In this document: piece by piece, positions 9,358-18,306 of the stretch
Layout: each line of letters begins with the position of its first letter
Numbering within the stretch: position 1 is the first letter of the stretch
NCBI RefSeq assembly: GCF_014076415.1
Contig: NZ_CP043568.1
Coordinates: 3,534,001-3,598,000, forward strand
Reading direction: 5' to 3'
Length of the DNA stretch: 64,000 nt
From: Comamonas testosteroni
Lineage (GTDB): Bacteria > Pseudomonadota > Gammaproteobacteria > Burkholderiales > Burkholderiaceae_C
The notes under the pieces: model-generated
Databases searched by the model: none
The model's input: the letters and a program-made list of their open reading frames with translations, nothing else
What the model was told of the DNA's origin: nothing
Translations under genes and position numbers: made by a program

Positions 9358-10254
9358 ATGCAAATCGCTTTTATCGGTCTGGGCAATATGGGTGCGCCCA
9401 TGGCCGTCAATCTGGCCAAGGCCGGCCACAGTGTCAAAGCCTTCGACCTGAGCCAGGAGGCCATCGCCAAGGTCGTGGCCGCCGGGGCACAGGCGGCCTC
9501 CAGTGCCCAGGAAGCCGTGCAAGGCGCCGAAGCCGTCATCACCATGCTGCCCGCCAGCCAGCATGTAGAGAGCCTGTTCCTGGGCCGCGACGGCGCGGCC
9601 GGTCTGCTCGCGCATATCGCCAAGGGCACGCTGGTCATCGACAGCTCCACCATCGCCGCGGCCACCAGCCAGAAGGTGGCCAAGGCGGCTCAGGCAGCGG
9701 GCATAGACTTCATCGACGCCCCGGTTTCGGGCGGCACCGGCGGTGCCATTGCCGGCACGCTGACCTTCATGGTGGGCGGCAGCGACGCGCAGCTGGCACG
9801 CGCCCAGCCATTGCTCGAAAAAATGGGGGCCAATATCTTCCACGCGGGCGGTGTCGGCGCGGGCCAGACGGCCAAGATCTGCAACAACATGCTGCTGGGC
9901 ATTCTGATGGTGGGCACCAGCGAAGCAATCGCCCTCGGCGTGGCCAACGGCCTGGACCCCAAGGTGCTGTCCGAAATCATGCGTCGCAGCTCGGGCGGCA
10001 ACTGGGCCCTGGAAAAATACAACCCCTTCCCCGGCGTGCATGAGAACGCGCCGGCCAGCAAGGGCTATGCAGGCGGCTTCGGCACGGACCTGATGCTCAA
10101 GGATCTGGGCCTGGCGCAGGATAACGCCACGGCCAACCGCGCCAGCACGCCGCTGGGCGGCATGGCGCGCTCCATCTATGCGGCGCACAGCCTGTCCGGC
10201 CACGGCGGCGAAGACTTTTCCAGCATCATCAAGATGCTGCAGAAAAAGGCCTGA
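9358..10254 (+). CDS. mmsB: 3-hydroxyisobutyrate dehydrogenase
   Basis: 298 residues. The N-terminal Rossmann motif is IAFIGLGNMGAPMAVNLAKAG; DAPVSGGTGGAIAGTLTFMVGG contains the substrate-binding segment, and the catalytic lysine lies in GQTAKICNNMLLG. The enzyme oxidises 3-hydroxyisobutyrate to methylmalonate semialdehyde with NAD, directly feeding MmsA. AAGGAGA precedes the ATG. Length and motifs are complete. Confidence 0.95.
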   Translation: MQIAFIGLGNMGAPMAVNLAKAGHSVKAFDLSQEAIAKVVAAGAQAASSAQEAVQGAEAVITMLPASQHVESLFLGRDGAAGLLAHIAKGTLVIDSSTIAAATSQKVAKAAQAAGIDFIDAPVSGGTGGAIAGTLTFMVGGSDAQLARAQPLLEKMGANIFHAGGVGAGQTAKICNNMLLGILMVGTSEAIALGVANGLDPKVLSEIMRRSSGGNWALEKYNPFPGVHENAPASKGYAGGFGTDLMLKDLGLAQDNATANRASTPLGGMARSIYAAHSLSGHGGEDFSSIIKMLQKKA

Positions 10255-10258
10255 GATC

Positions 10259-10591
10259 ATGGCCCTGCCCCACGCCCAACCCGGGGTTCCCGTCGAAGTG
10301 CAGCCCTACGGCACCTCGCTGGGAAACCAGAAGACCGCTGCACTGTTCAAGTCCGACACCCTGGAAGTGATCCGCCTGGTGTTGATGGCAGGCAAGCGCC
10401 TGCCTGCGCATCAGGTGCAGGGCGAACTGACGATTCAATGTCTGGAGGGGCGGCTCGCCGTCATCCAGGGCGCAAGCCGCCAGACACTGAGCGCGGGGCA
10501 GTTGCTGTTTCTGCCCGCCCAAACCATGCATGAGGTCGAGGCCGAGCTCGACTCCTCGGCCCTGATCACCATCGTGCTGCACAGCCACTAG
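10259..10591 (+). CDS. Small cupin-domain protein
   Basis: 110 residues forming one cupin barrel: LEVIRLVLMAGKRLPAHQV, a central LTIQCLEGRLAVIQG, then GQLLFLPAQTMHEVEA. The short LPAHQ and MHEV elements could supply metal ligands but the full conserved His set is incomplete. It starts four bases after mmsB. A paralogue of similar length is at 20339-20674. Function unknown; a sensing or chaperone-like role is as likely as catalysis. Confidence 0.8.
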   Translation: MALPHAQPGVPVEVQPYGTSLGNQKTAALFKSDTLEVIRLVLMAGKRLPAHQVQGELTIQCLEGRLAVIQGASRQTLSAGQLLFLPAQTMHEVEAELDSSALITIVLHSH

Positions 10592-10609
10592 CCACCAGAT
10601 CCGGTCGCC

Positions 10610-10653
10610 GGCCAGCTGACCCCGCTCTGCTGCAGCGGGTATCACAGCTGGCC
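10610..10653. terminator. Nested hairpin after the mmsB-cupin unit
   Basis: An outer pair GGCCAGCTG / CAGCTGGCC encloses an inner pair CCCGCT / AGCGGG, giving a long stem-loop 19 bases after the cupin stop. No T-run follows. A further inverted pair GCTGTCAGC / GCTGACAGC is at 10675-10707. It could be a terminator or an mRNA 3'-end stabiliser. Confidence 0.45.
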
Positions 10654-10863
10654 TCCGGGCTTGAAGCCTGTCAGGCTGTCAGCTCTGACTCCGCAAGCGC
10701 TGACAGCTATTCTTTCCGAAGCGGACTGCTCCTGCTGAAGACTCCTTGTCTGCCCACGCAAATCGACTCCTGCTGACGCTTGCCACGGTGGTGCAAATCG
10801 CTGCCCTGTGTTTAAGATGGCCCCAGAGGAAGTGATCGCTGCGTTGCTCTCAAGGAGTTCTCC

Positions 10864-11952
10864 ATGATGAAGCTGACTGGACAGAACATTCTCATCCTCG
10901 GCGCCGGCAAGATCGGCTCAACGATCGCCGACATGGCTGCCGAGCTGCATGAAGCCACCGTCACGCTGGCCGATAAGCAGCCCCCGCCCGGCAGCGACCC
11001 GCAGATCCACCCCCTGCAGCTGGATATCGACGACGATGCAGCACTGAGCAGCGCGCTGCAGCAGCACTCGCTGGTCATCAATGCCCTGCCCTTCTTCTGT
11101 GCCGAGCGCGTGGCCCGGGCTGCGGCGCGGCAGGGCGTGCATTACTTCGATCTGACCGAGGATGTGGCAGCCATGCGCGCCATACAGGACATTGCGGCGC
11201 AGGCGCGCTCGGTGCTGATGCCGCAATGCGGACTGGCACCGGGCCTGATCGGCATGCTGGGTGGGCATCTGGCCCAGCAGTTCGACGAGCTGTTCGATCT
11301 GCAGCTGCGCGTGGGTGCGCTCACCCGCCATGCGACAAATGCGCTGCGCTACCACTTCACCTGGAGCGTGGACGGCGTCATCAACGAGTACTGCAAACCC
11401 TGCAACACCATCGTCAACGGTCAGCCCATGCTGGTGCCGCCGCTGGAGGGGGTCGAAGCCCTGATTCTGGACGGCGAGAACTTCGAGGCCTTCAACACCT
11501 CGGGCGGTCTGGGCACGCTGTGCGAGACGCTGCAGGGCCGCGTGCGCAACCTCAACTACAAGACCATACGCCACCCCGGCCATCGCGATGCCATGCATTT
11601 GCTGCTGCACGGCCTGCGCCTGATAGAGCGACGCGATCTGCTGCGCCAGGTGCTCGAAGGCGCGGTGCCCCACAGCCGTGAAGACATGGTGGTGATTGCC
11701 GCCATGGCCAGCGGCATGCGCGCGGGCCGGCTGGAGCAGCTGATGCGCGGGGCCCGCATCTTTGGCGCTGCACTGCGCGGCAGACAGCGCACGGCCATAG
11801 AGCTGACAACCTCGGCCGGCATGCTGGCCGCCGTGGAGCTATTCGCCACGGGCCAACTGCCGCAGCAAGGCTTTGTGCGCCAGGAACAATGCACGCTGGC
11901 CGCACTCTCGGGCACCCGCGTGGCCCCCTACTTCGAAGGCCTGCTAGGCTGA
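10864..11952 (+). CDS. Saccharopine dehydrogenase-fold enzyme, probably lysine 6-dehydrogenase-like
   Basis: 362 residues. ILILGAGKIGSTIADMAAEL is the N-terminal Rossmann motif; LPFFCAERVARAAARQGVHYFDLTED and the MPQCGLAPGLIGMLGGHLA stretch are typical of the saccharopine dehydrogenase family. AAGGAG precedes an ATGATG start. The next gene, 34 bases on, encodes an aminoadipate-semialdehyde-type dehydrogenase, so oxidation of lysine at the epsilon position is the most economical reading. A saccharopine-type reaction is the alternative. Confidence 0.8.
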   Translation: MMKLTGQNILILGAGKIGSTIADMAAELHEATVTLADKQPPPGSDPQIHPLQLDIDDDAALSSALQQHSLVINALPFFCAERVARAAARQGVHYFDLTEDVAAMRAIQDIAAQARSVLMPQCGLAPGLIGMLGGHLAQQFDELFDLQLRVGALTRHATNALRYHFTWSVDGVINEYCKPCNTIVNGQPMLVPPLEGVEALILDGENFEAFNTSGGLGTLCETLQGRVRNLNYKTIRHPGHRDAMHLLLHGLRLIERRDLLRQVLEGAVPHSREDMVVIAAMASGMRAGRLEQLMRGARIFGAALRGRQRTAIELTTSAGMLAAVELFATGQLPQQGFVRQEQCTLAALSGTRVAPYFEGLLG

Positions 11953-11986
11953 GGCCTGTATCTCGAACCATTCAGGAGGGAATGCC

Positions 11987-13507
11987 ATGACTGCCATCTC
12001 CGCTGCCGACTTCCAGACCGTGCTGAGCCGCTGCGGCATAGCGCTGCAGGCCCTTGAAGGCAAGGACATCCGCGTGCACTCGCCCATCGACGGCACGGAA
12101 CTGGCCAGCCTGACCGCCCTGCCCGGCGCTCAGGTGGCGCAAGTCATAGACCATGCAGTCGAGGCGTTCAGGCAATGGCGCCTGGTTCCTGCTCCGGTAC
12201 GCGGCGAGCTGGTGCGGCTCTGGGGCGAGGAGTTGCGCAGCGCCAAGGCCGATATCGGCCATGTGATTTCCTGCGAGGTCGGCAAGATAGCTCAGGAAGG
12301 CCTGGGCGAGGTGCAGGAAGGCGTGGACATCTGCGAATTTGCGCTGGGCCTGTCGCGCCAGTTGCATGGCAAGACCATTGTTTCCGAGCGTCCCGGCCAT
12401 CGCATCATGGAGCAATATCACCCGCTAGGGCCGGTGGCCATCATCACGGCCTTCAACTTTCCCAGCGCCGTATTTGCGTGGAACGCGGCGATTGCCCTTG
12501 TCTGCGGCAACCCGGTGATCTTCAAGCCCTCCGACAAGGCGCCGCTATCGGGCCTGGCCACCTTCAAGGCACTGGAGCGGGCCATTGCGCGGTTTGGGGA
12601 CCGCGCTCCGGCAGGTCTGGCGCAGATCGTGCTGGGCGGCGCAGCTGTCGCCGAGGCCCTGGTGGACAGTCCCCGGATTGCACTGGTATCGGCCACGGGG
12701 TCGAGCCGTATGGGCCGCACTGTGGGCCCCAAGGTGGCGGCGCGCTTTGGCAAACGCATTCTGGAGCTGGGCGGAAACAACGCCATGGTGGTCACGCCCG
12801 CTGCCGATCTGGATCTGGCCGTGCGTGCCATTGTCTTCAGCGCCGTGGGCACGGCCGGCCAGCGCTGCACCTCGCTGCGCCGCCTGATCGTGCACCGCGA
12901 TGTCAAGCAGCCGCTGCTGGACAGGCTGCTGCCGGCCTACCGCAGCCTGCGCATCGGCAACCCGCTGCAGCCGGACACCCTGGTCGGCCCCCTGATCAAC
13001 GAGGCATCGTTCGAGGCGCTGCAGCACTCGCTGAGTCAGGCGCTGAAAGACGGCGGCCATTTGCTCACGGGCGGCCAGCGCCAGCTGGAGCAGCAGTTTC
13101 CGCAGGGCTTCTATGTGGCTCCGGCGATCGTGGACATGCCGGCGCAGACCAGTATCGTGCGGCACGAGACCTTTGCTCCCCTGCTCTATGTGCTGGGCTA
13201 CGACGAGCTGGAGCAGGCCATTGCGCTCAACAACGATGTGCCTCAGGGCCTGTCCTCCTGCATCTTCTCCAACGATCTGCGCGAGGTGGAAGTCTTTCTG
13301 AGCGCGGCCGGCTCGGACTGCGGCATGGCCAATGTCAACATCGGGCCCAGCGGTGCCGAGATCGGCGGAGCCTTTGGCGGCGAAAAGGAGACTGGCGGCG
13401 ACCGCGAGAGCGGCTCCGACGCCTGGAAGCAATACATGCGCCGCACGACCAACACCATCAACTACTCGCGCGAGCTGCCACTGGCGCAAGGCATTCAATT
13501 CGGCTGA
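11987..13507 (+). CDS. Aldehyde dehydrogenase, aminoadipate-semialdehyde / piperideine-6-carboxylate type
   Basis: 506 residues. ALDH motifs: AIITAFNFPSAVFAWNAA, IFKPSDKAPLSGLA, ELGGNNAMVV with the general-base glutamate, and the catalytic cysteine in GTAGQRCTSLRRL. The C-terminal FGGEKETGGDRESGSDAWK pattern is characteristic of the ALDH7 group, which oxidises 2-aminoadipate 6-semialdehyde to 2-aminoadipate. CAGGAGGG gives a strong ribosome site. Its pairing with the preceding dehydrogenase supports a two-step lysine route. A broken copy of its C-terminus is present at 19512-19644. Confidence 0.85.
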   Translation: MTAISAADFQTVLSRCGIALQALEGKDIRVHSPIDGTELASLTALPGAQVAQVIDHAVEAFRQWRLVPAPVRGELVRLWGEELRSAKADIGHVISCEVGKIAQEGLGEVQEGVDICEFALGLSRQLHGKTIVSERPGHRIMEQYHPLGPVAIITAFNFPSAVFAWNAAIALVCGNPVIFKPSDKAPLSGLATFKALERAIARFGDRAPAGLAQIVLGGAAVAEALVDSPRIALVSATGSSRMGRTVGPKVAARFGKRILELGGNNAMVVTPAADLDLAVRAIVFSAVGTAGQRCTSLRRLIVHRDVKQPLLDRLLPAYRSLRIGNPLQPDTLVGPLINEASFEALQHSLSQALKDGGHLLTGGQRQLEQQFPQGFYVAPAIVDMPAQTSIVRHETFAPLLYVLGYDELEQAIALNNDVPQGLSSCIFSNDLREVEVFLSAAGSDCGMANVNIGPSGAEIGGAFGGEKETGGDRESGSDAWKQYMRRTTNTINYSRELPLAQGIQFG

Positions 13508-13594
13508 GCCACAGGCATTGCCATCTTTGACTGACAGGGTCTCATGGAGCAGGTTTTCTCGTCGAGCGGCAACAGACGCACCGAAGTTGCGGAC

Positions 13595-14512
13595 TTAGCG
13601 GACTGCGGCTGGGAGTTCTGGCCGTGCGGCGTGCACCAGGTTCTGCACGCTGGCCACAAAGGCCTCGAGCACGGCCGGCATGCCCTGTGGCCGCCAGGCC
13701 AGCACGGCCGGCGTGGTCACGCGGCTGCCGCGCAGCGCCGCAAAGCGCACGCCGTTCATGCCCACGGTCTGCATGCAGGCAGGCACCAGAGCCACCCCCT
13801 GCCCGGCCGAGACCAGTGCCATGACGGTCAGCCACTGGCGCGCGGCATGGCGGGTATGCGGATGGATGCCGGCTTGCTGCAGACAGGCGATGACGTTGTC
13901 GTAATTTGCCGGAGCCACCTCGCGTGCAAACATGACAAAAGTGTCCAGAGCCAGCTCGTGCAGATCGATTTCGCCACGCTCGGCCAGTGCATGGTCGCTG
14001 GGCAGGCAGCAGACAAAAGCCTCCTCGCCAATGGACAGCGTGCGTATATCGTCCTGGGGCGTACCGATGTTGAGAAAGCCGCAGTCGATCTGCCCGCTGG
14101 CAATGGCCTGCAGCTGGTCGCGCGTGGACATCTCGTGCAGGCATAGCTCGACCAGCGGGCGCTCGACGCGAAAGGCCCGACAGAAACGAGGCACCTGCCG
14201 GTAGACCATGGACCCTGTGATGCCGATGTCCAGTCGCCCCTGCAGCCCCTGCGCCACGCCGCGCACCACCTCGGCCGCATGCTGGAGCTGGGCCAGCACC
14301 TTGCGCGCCTCATGCAAAAAGGCTTCACCGGCAGGCGTGAGCCTGACGCTCTTGGCGTCGCGCTCCATGAGTACCGTGCCCAGATCCTGCTCCAGCGCCT
14401 TGAGCGCCATGCTCAGCGGCGGCTGGGTGATGCACAGGCGCTGGGCGGCGCGGCCGAAGTGCAACTCTTCGGCCAGGACCACAAAGTAACGCAGCAAATG
14501 GGTTTTCATCAT
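13595..14512 (-). CDS. LysR-family transcriptional regulator
   Basis: 305 residues from the first of two adjacent ATG codons. The N-terminal winged helix-turn-helix is RYFVVLAEELHFGRAAQRL through ITQPPLSMALKALEQDLG (residues 9-43), then a linker helix and a periplasmic-binding-like effector domain. It converges on the aldehyde dehydrogenase gene. The nearest genes it could control are the minus-strand operon at 15372-19293 or the lysine pair; the large repeat at 14698-15325 separates it from the former. Inducer unknown. Confidence 0.9.
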   Translation of the reverse strand: MMKTHLLRYFVVLAEELHFGRAAQRLCITQPPLSMALKALEQDLGTVLMERDAKSVRLTPAGEAFLHEARKVLAQLQHAAEVVRGVAQGLQGRLDIGITGSMVYRQVPRFCRAFRVERPLVELCLHEMSTRDQLQAIASGQIDCGFLNIGTPQDDIRTLSIGEEAFVCCLPSDHALAERGEIDLHELALDTFVMFAREVAPANYDNVIACLQQAGIHPHTRHAARQWLTVMALVSAGQGVALVPACMQTVGMNGVRFAALRGSRVTTPAVLAWRPQGMPAVLEAFVASVQNLVHAARPELPAAVR

Positions 14513-14697
14513 GATTCGCAAAGTCTGGTCAAGACCATACTCGATGCAGCAAGACACCGGGAATTCGCCTCGGTGGCTCATATGCCTCGCTCACCAACTC
14601 CTGCGGTCATGTAGCTGCAACAGAGAATTCAATTCAAATCAGCCTCTAGCCCTTTCACAGCATGCGCAAGCAGCTATCAAAAACAGCTATCAGATTT

Positions 14698-15325
14698 GTC
14701 GCCAGCGACAGAGGCCTTGCCGGCCACGCCGGGATTTCGCCCCGGCGGGCGACTCACTTTCTTGCTTGTGCAAGAAAGTAAGCAAAGAACACAGCCCTAC
14801 CGTCCGCGTCCCTGCGCTTCGCTACGGGCAAACCTGCGTCACGCCATTCAGACTGCGGTGCCGCCCAACTCGCTGCGCAGCAAGCCGCTTCGCTCAGACA
14901 GACGGCGGCAAGCCAGAGCACGATGCAACGCTGTCCTGCGGCAGCGTTGCCCGCATCCCGAACCGCATGCCGCAGGCGCAGACACACGGGTGGGTACGGG
15001 CGGCCTGCAAGAATTGGGACGAAGCCGGTTGTTGGTCTCACCCCTTGTGCCCACGCCTGTGACGGCAAGCTCTTGCGGCGTGCAGCTGCACCGCAGAGTG
15101 CAGCTGCATCGTCATCAAATCTGCGGCCGTGTGTCTGAGCGAAGCGTGCACAGCACGCGCAGCGAGTTGGGCCGCACAGCCGCAAGAGCTTGACGGCGCA
15201 GGTTGCCCGCAGGCGCAGCCGGCGGGACGGGGGCAGCGGGGGCCGGCTCTTTGCCTACTTTCTTGCGGAAGAAAGTAGGTCGGCTGGCGGGCCGAGATCC
15301 GCCCTCTGACCTTGGCGACGAAAGG
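14698..15325. repeat. Long imperfect palindrome, possibly a non-autonomous element
   Basis: The two halves are diverged inverted copies around a centre near 15012. Outer arms share GTCGCCA(n)ACAGAGG-like sequence; each arm holds its own hairpin, ACTTTCTTGC-TTGT-GCAAGAAAGT at 14756-14779 and CTACTTTCTT-GCGG-AAGAAAGTAG at 15255-15278. Inner matches include GCCCAACTCGCTGCGC (about 14866) against GCGCAGCGAGTTGGGC (about 15158), and CTTCGCTCAGAC against GTCTGAGCGAAG. Open frames inside it are compositional. It fills the 859-base gap between the LysR gene and the acyl-CoA dehydrogenase stop; no gene is supported there. Confidence 0.75.
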
Positions 15326-15371
15326 TCAAGCGGGTCATTTGCTAACCCTCCCTCCGCTGCCCCTCGGGCTG

Positions 15372-16535
15372 TCAATACGACTTGGGCAAGCCCAGCACCT
15401 TCTCGGCGATAAAGCACATGATGAGCTGCGGGCTCACGGGTGCCAGGCGCGGAATCCAGGACTCGCGCATATAGCGCTCCACATGGAACTCCTTGGCATA
15501 GCCCATGCCGCCGTGCGTGAAGATGGCGGTCTCGCAGGCCTTGGCGCAGGCTTCGGCGGCCAGGTACTTGGCGGCATTGGCCTCGGCTCCGCAGGGCAGG
15601 CCCTTGTCGTAGAGGAAGGCGGCCTTCTGCACCATCAGATGTGCGGCCTCCAGGCCCATCCAGGCCTGGGCCAGCGGGTGCTGCACGCCCTGGTTCTGGC
15701 CTATGGGCCGGTCGAAGACCACGCGTTCGTTCGCATACTGGGTGGCGCGCGCCAGGGCCGCACGGCCCAGGCCCACGGCTTCGGCCGCGATCAGGATGCG
15801 CTCGGGGTTGAGGCCGTGCAAGATGTACGAAAAGCCCTTGCCCTCCCCGCCGATGCGGTCCTGCACCGGGATGCGCAGGCCGTCGATGAAGAGCTGGTTG
15901 GTATCCACGCATTTGCGGCCCATCTTCTCGATCTCGGTCACGGCGATGCGGCTGCGGTCCAGGTCGGTATAGAACAGCGACAGGCCTTCGGTGCCCTGGC
16001 ACTCTTCCACGGGCCTGGTGCGCGCCAGCAGCAATATCTTGTTGGCCACCTGGGCCGTGGAGATGAAGACCTTCTGCCCGTGCACCACATAGACATCGCC
16101 GTCGCGCACGGCACGGGTCTGCAGCTTGAGGGTGTTGAGTCCGGCATTGGGCTCGGTCACACCGAAGCAGGCCTTGTCCCGGCCAGCGATCAGCGGCGGC
16201 AGCCAGCGCTGTCTTTGCTCGTCGGTGCCGAAGACCACGGCCGGGTGCAGGCCGAAGATATTCATGTGCACGGCCGAGGCCCCCGACAGGCCTGCCCCCG
16301 TGGCCGAGATGGTGTGCATCATCAGCGCGGCCTCGGTGATGCCAAGACCCGCACCGCCGAACTCCTCGGGCATGGCAATGCCCAGCCAGCCGGCTTCGGC
16401 CAGGGCCTGGTGGAAGTCGTGCGGAAAGCCGCCGTCCCTGTCCTTCTTCAGCCAGTAGTCATCGTCGAAAGGCGCGCAGGCCCGCTGCACGGCATCCCGG
16501 ATCTGTTCCTGCTCGGCGCTCCATAAAAAATCCAT
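15372..16535 (-). CDS. Acyl-CoA dehydrogenase family protein
   Basis: 387 residues. MDFLWSAEQEQIRDAVQRAC begins the N-terminal helical domain; FGVTEPNAGLNTLKLQTRAV is the FAD-contact loop; the C-terminal domain has LAAEACAKACETAIFTHGGMGYAKEF-type sequence ending in VERYMRES (segments quoted separately are contiguous). It is the last gene of a minus-strand operon with a Bug binding protein, a CaiB-type CoA transferase and a cupin, implying uptake, CoA activation and dehydrogenation of an external carboxylic acid. The acid is not identified. The ATG at 16535 is the first in frame. Confidence 0.9.
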   Translation of the reverse strand: MDFLWSAEQEQIRDAVQRACAPFDDDYWLKKDRDGGFPHDFHQALAEAGWLGIAMPEEFGGAGLGITEAALMMHTISATGAGLSGASAVHMNIFGLHPAVVFGTDEQRQRWLPPLIAGRDKACFGVTEPNAGLNTLKLQTRAVRDGDVYVVHGQKVFISTAQVANKILLLARTRPVEECQGTEGLSLFYTDLDRSRIAVTEIEKMGRKCVDTNQLFIDGLRIPVQDRIGGEGKGFSYILHGLNPERILIAAEAVGLGRAALARATQYANERVVFDRPIGQNQGVQHPLAQAWMGLEAAHLMVQKAAFLYDKGLPCGAEANAAKYLAAEACAKACETAIFTHGGMGYAKEFHVERYMRESWIPRLAPVSPQLIMCFIAEKVLGLPKSY

Positions 16536-16617
16536 GGCAGCTTCTCTCTATCGGTTGAATTTCAATGAAATCCGCCTCAAACGCCCGCCTGACAGGCGCT
16601 ATCAGCTATTGTTTTTA

Positions 16618-17010
16618 TCAATCAGGTCGACGCACGCGCGCCGGGTTCTCGCCATAGGGCGGGCTGTAGATGACCAGCAGACGCACAGGCTGGTCGCTGG
16701 TGACGCGAAACACATGCATGCAGTCCTCGGGGAAGAAGCAGGTGTCGCCCGCCTGCATGGCAAAGCGCTCGGTCTGGCCCTGGCTTTGCACCTCCACCTC
16801 GGCCGTGCCGTCCAGCAGATAGCAGGCCTGCTCCATGCCCGGGTGGGCATGCGGCAGCGCACCGCCGCCTTTTTCCAGCGTTCCGAGCACCACTTCCATA
16901 TGCTGGGCGCCGACATTGGCCTGGCTGACGAGGCGCCGGTTCACCGTGCCGTGGTGGTTGGCGGGACTGTAGCCCTGTACGTCCTGCTCGCGGATCAGAT
17001 AGCGGGGCAT
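16618..17010 (-). CDS. Cupin-domain protein
   Basis: 130 residues from the ATG at 17010, which overlaps the end of the CoA-transferase gene by 16 bases; longer upstream frames are compositional. A complete cupin is present: GGGALPHAHPGMEQACYLLDG supplies two histidines and a glutamate, and ERFAMQAGDTCFFPEDCMHVF gives the second motif with its histidine, so metal binding is likely. It may be a dioxygenase, isomerase or sensor for the operon's substrate. Translational coupling to the CoA transferase is suggested by the overlap. Confidence 0.85.
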   Translation of the reverse strand: MPRYLIREQDVQGYSPANHHGTVNRRLVSQANVGAQHMEVVLGTLEKGGGALPHAHPGMEQACYLLDGTAEVEVQSQGQTERFAMQAGDTCFFPEDCMHVFRVTSDQPVRLLVIYSPPYGENPARVRRPD

Positions 17011-18305
17011 ATGTCTGTCTCTCTTTGGTCGTTGGATGATGAAGCCTGCATGCAGGCACCGCTGGCCTGCAGCGCGGCAATCTGCGCCTCGCCAAGACCC
17101 GCTTCGCGCAGCACCTGCAACGTGTGCTGGCCCAGCTGCGGCGCAGCGCTGGCCTCGCGGCCCGGGGGCGTTGCGCTCCACTGCGTGGGATTGGCCGTGG
17201 TGCGCAGCCGCCCCTCGCTGGGGTGCTCGATCTCGCGCACGAATCCCGTGGCCGCATGGTGGGGGTCGGCCAGCAGGTCCTCGGGCGAGGCCATGGGCAT
17301 ATTCGGCACGTCGGCCGCATCGAGCAGCGCACGCCACTCGGCCGTGCTGCGCTCGCGCATCAGGCTCGCCACCTCGGCATAGACGGCATCGATATTCGCT
17401 GCGCGCTGGCCGTGGGCGGCAAACATGGGCTCGCGCATGCGTTCGCCCTGGCCTATGGCGTTGAAGAAGCTGTGCCAGTGCTTGTCGTTGTAGATCAGCA
17501 CGCAGAGATGGCCGTCGCTGGTGCGGTAGGGCTTGCGATGGCGCGTCAGCAGCCGCGCATAGCCGGCCTCGCCCAGCGGCGGCTCGAAGCTCAGCCCGGC
17601 CATGTGATCGCCGAGGATGAACTGCGTCATGGCCTCGAACATGGGCACGACCACCGCCTGGCCCTGGCCGCTCTTCTCACGCGCATACAACGCTGCGGTG
17701 ACCGCATAGACCGCATGCAGGCCCGTGACCCGGTCGCCCAGCGTCATGGGCGCATAGGACGGCTCGCCCCCGCCATACTGCTGGGCCAGCCAGGGCACGC
17801 CGGTCGCCCCCTGGATCAGATCGTCGTAGGCAGGCCTGGCCGCATAGGGGCCGGCCTGATCGAAGCCGCAGCAACTCACATGGATCAGGCGCGGATGGCT
17901 TTGCTCCAGCGTCTGCCAGTCCAGGCCGAGTCTGGCCATGGCCTGGGGCCGCACATTGCTGATGAAGACATCGGCATCGGCCAGCAGCTGCAGCAGCGCC
18001 TGGCGCGCTGCGGCCTGCTTGAGATCGAGCACCACCGAGCGCTTGCCCTGGTTGGCCTGCAGAAAAATGGGGCCCATGCCAGGGTTGCGCATGGGTCCTA
18101 CATGGCGCATGTTGTCGCCCTCGGGCGACTCCACCTTGATCACATCGGCGCCCAGGGCGGCCAGAATCTGCGTGGCAAACGGCCCCATGATCACAGAGGT
18201 CATGTCCACGATCCTGACGCCGGCCAAGGGACCGGCTGATGTATCCGCTGAGGGGCTCGCTGTGTGGCCCGCAGCCTGACTGCTATTGCTGTGCATGCTC
18301 GTCAT
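16995..18305 (-). CDS. CaiB/BaiF family CoA transferase
   Basis: 436 residues. GPLAGVRIVDMTSVIMGPFA near residue 25-45, DVIKVESPEGDNMRHVGP, and VVLDLKQAAARQALLQLLADADVFISNVRP match class III CoA transferases, whose catalytic aspartate follows the SCCGFDQAGPYA segment (YDDLIQGATG). It moves CoA between carboxylates. The ATG at 18305 lies two bases from the upstream Bug gene stop; a second ATG at 18296 is possible. Substrate unknown, presumably the acid taken up by the neighbouring Bug system. Confidence 0.9.
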   Translation of the reverse strand: MTSMHSNSSQAAGHTASPSADTSAGPLAGVRIVDMTSVIMGPFATQILAALGADVIKVESPEGDNMRHVGPMRNPGMGPIFLQANQGKRSVVLDLKQAAARQALLQLLADADVFISNVRPQAMARLGLDWQTLEQSHPRLIHVSCCGFDQAGPYAARPAYDDLIQGATGVPWLAQQYGGGEPSYAPMTLGDRVTGLHAVYAVTAALYAREKSGQGQAVVVPMFEAMTQFILGDHMAGLSFEPPLGEAGYARLLTRHRKPYRTSDGHLCVLIYNDKHWHSFFNAIGQGERMREPMFAAHGQRAANIDAVYAEVASLMRERSTAEWRALLDAADVPNMPMASPEDLLADPHHAATGFVREIEHPSEGRLRTTANPTQWSATPPGREASAAPQLGQHTLQVLREAGLGEAQIAALQASGACMQASSSNDQRETDICPAI

Positions 18306-18306
18306 C

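Noticed and set aside
14511..15193. Several Arg/Cys/Ala-rich frames inside the palindromic repeat
   Set aside because: They follow the repeat's composition on both strands and have no starts or conserved features.
15312..16526. Long open frame on plus opposite the acyl-CoA dehydrogenase
   Set aside because: Shadow of codon bias in a clear minus-strand gene.
17124..18239. Long plus frame opposite the CoA transferase
   Set aside because: Shadow frame; the minus product has full family motifs.
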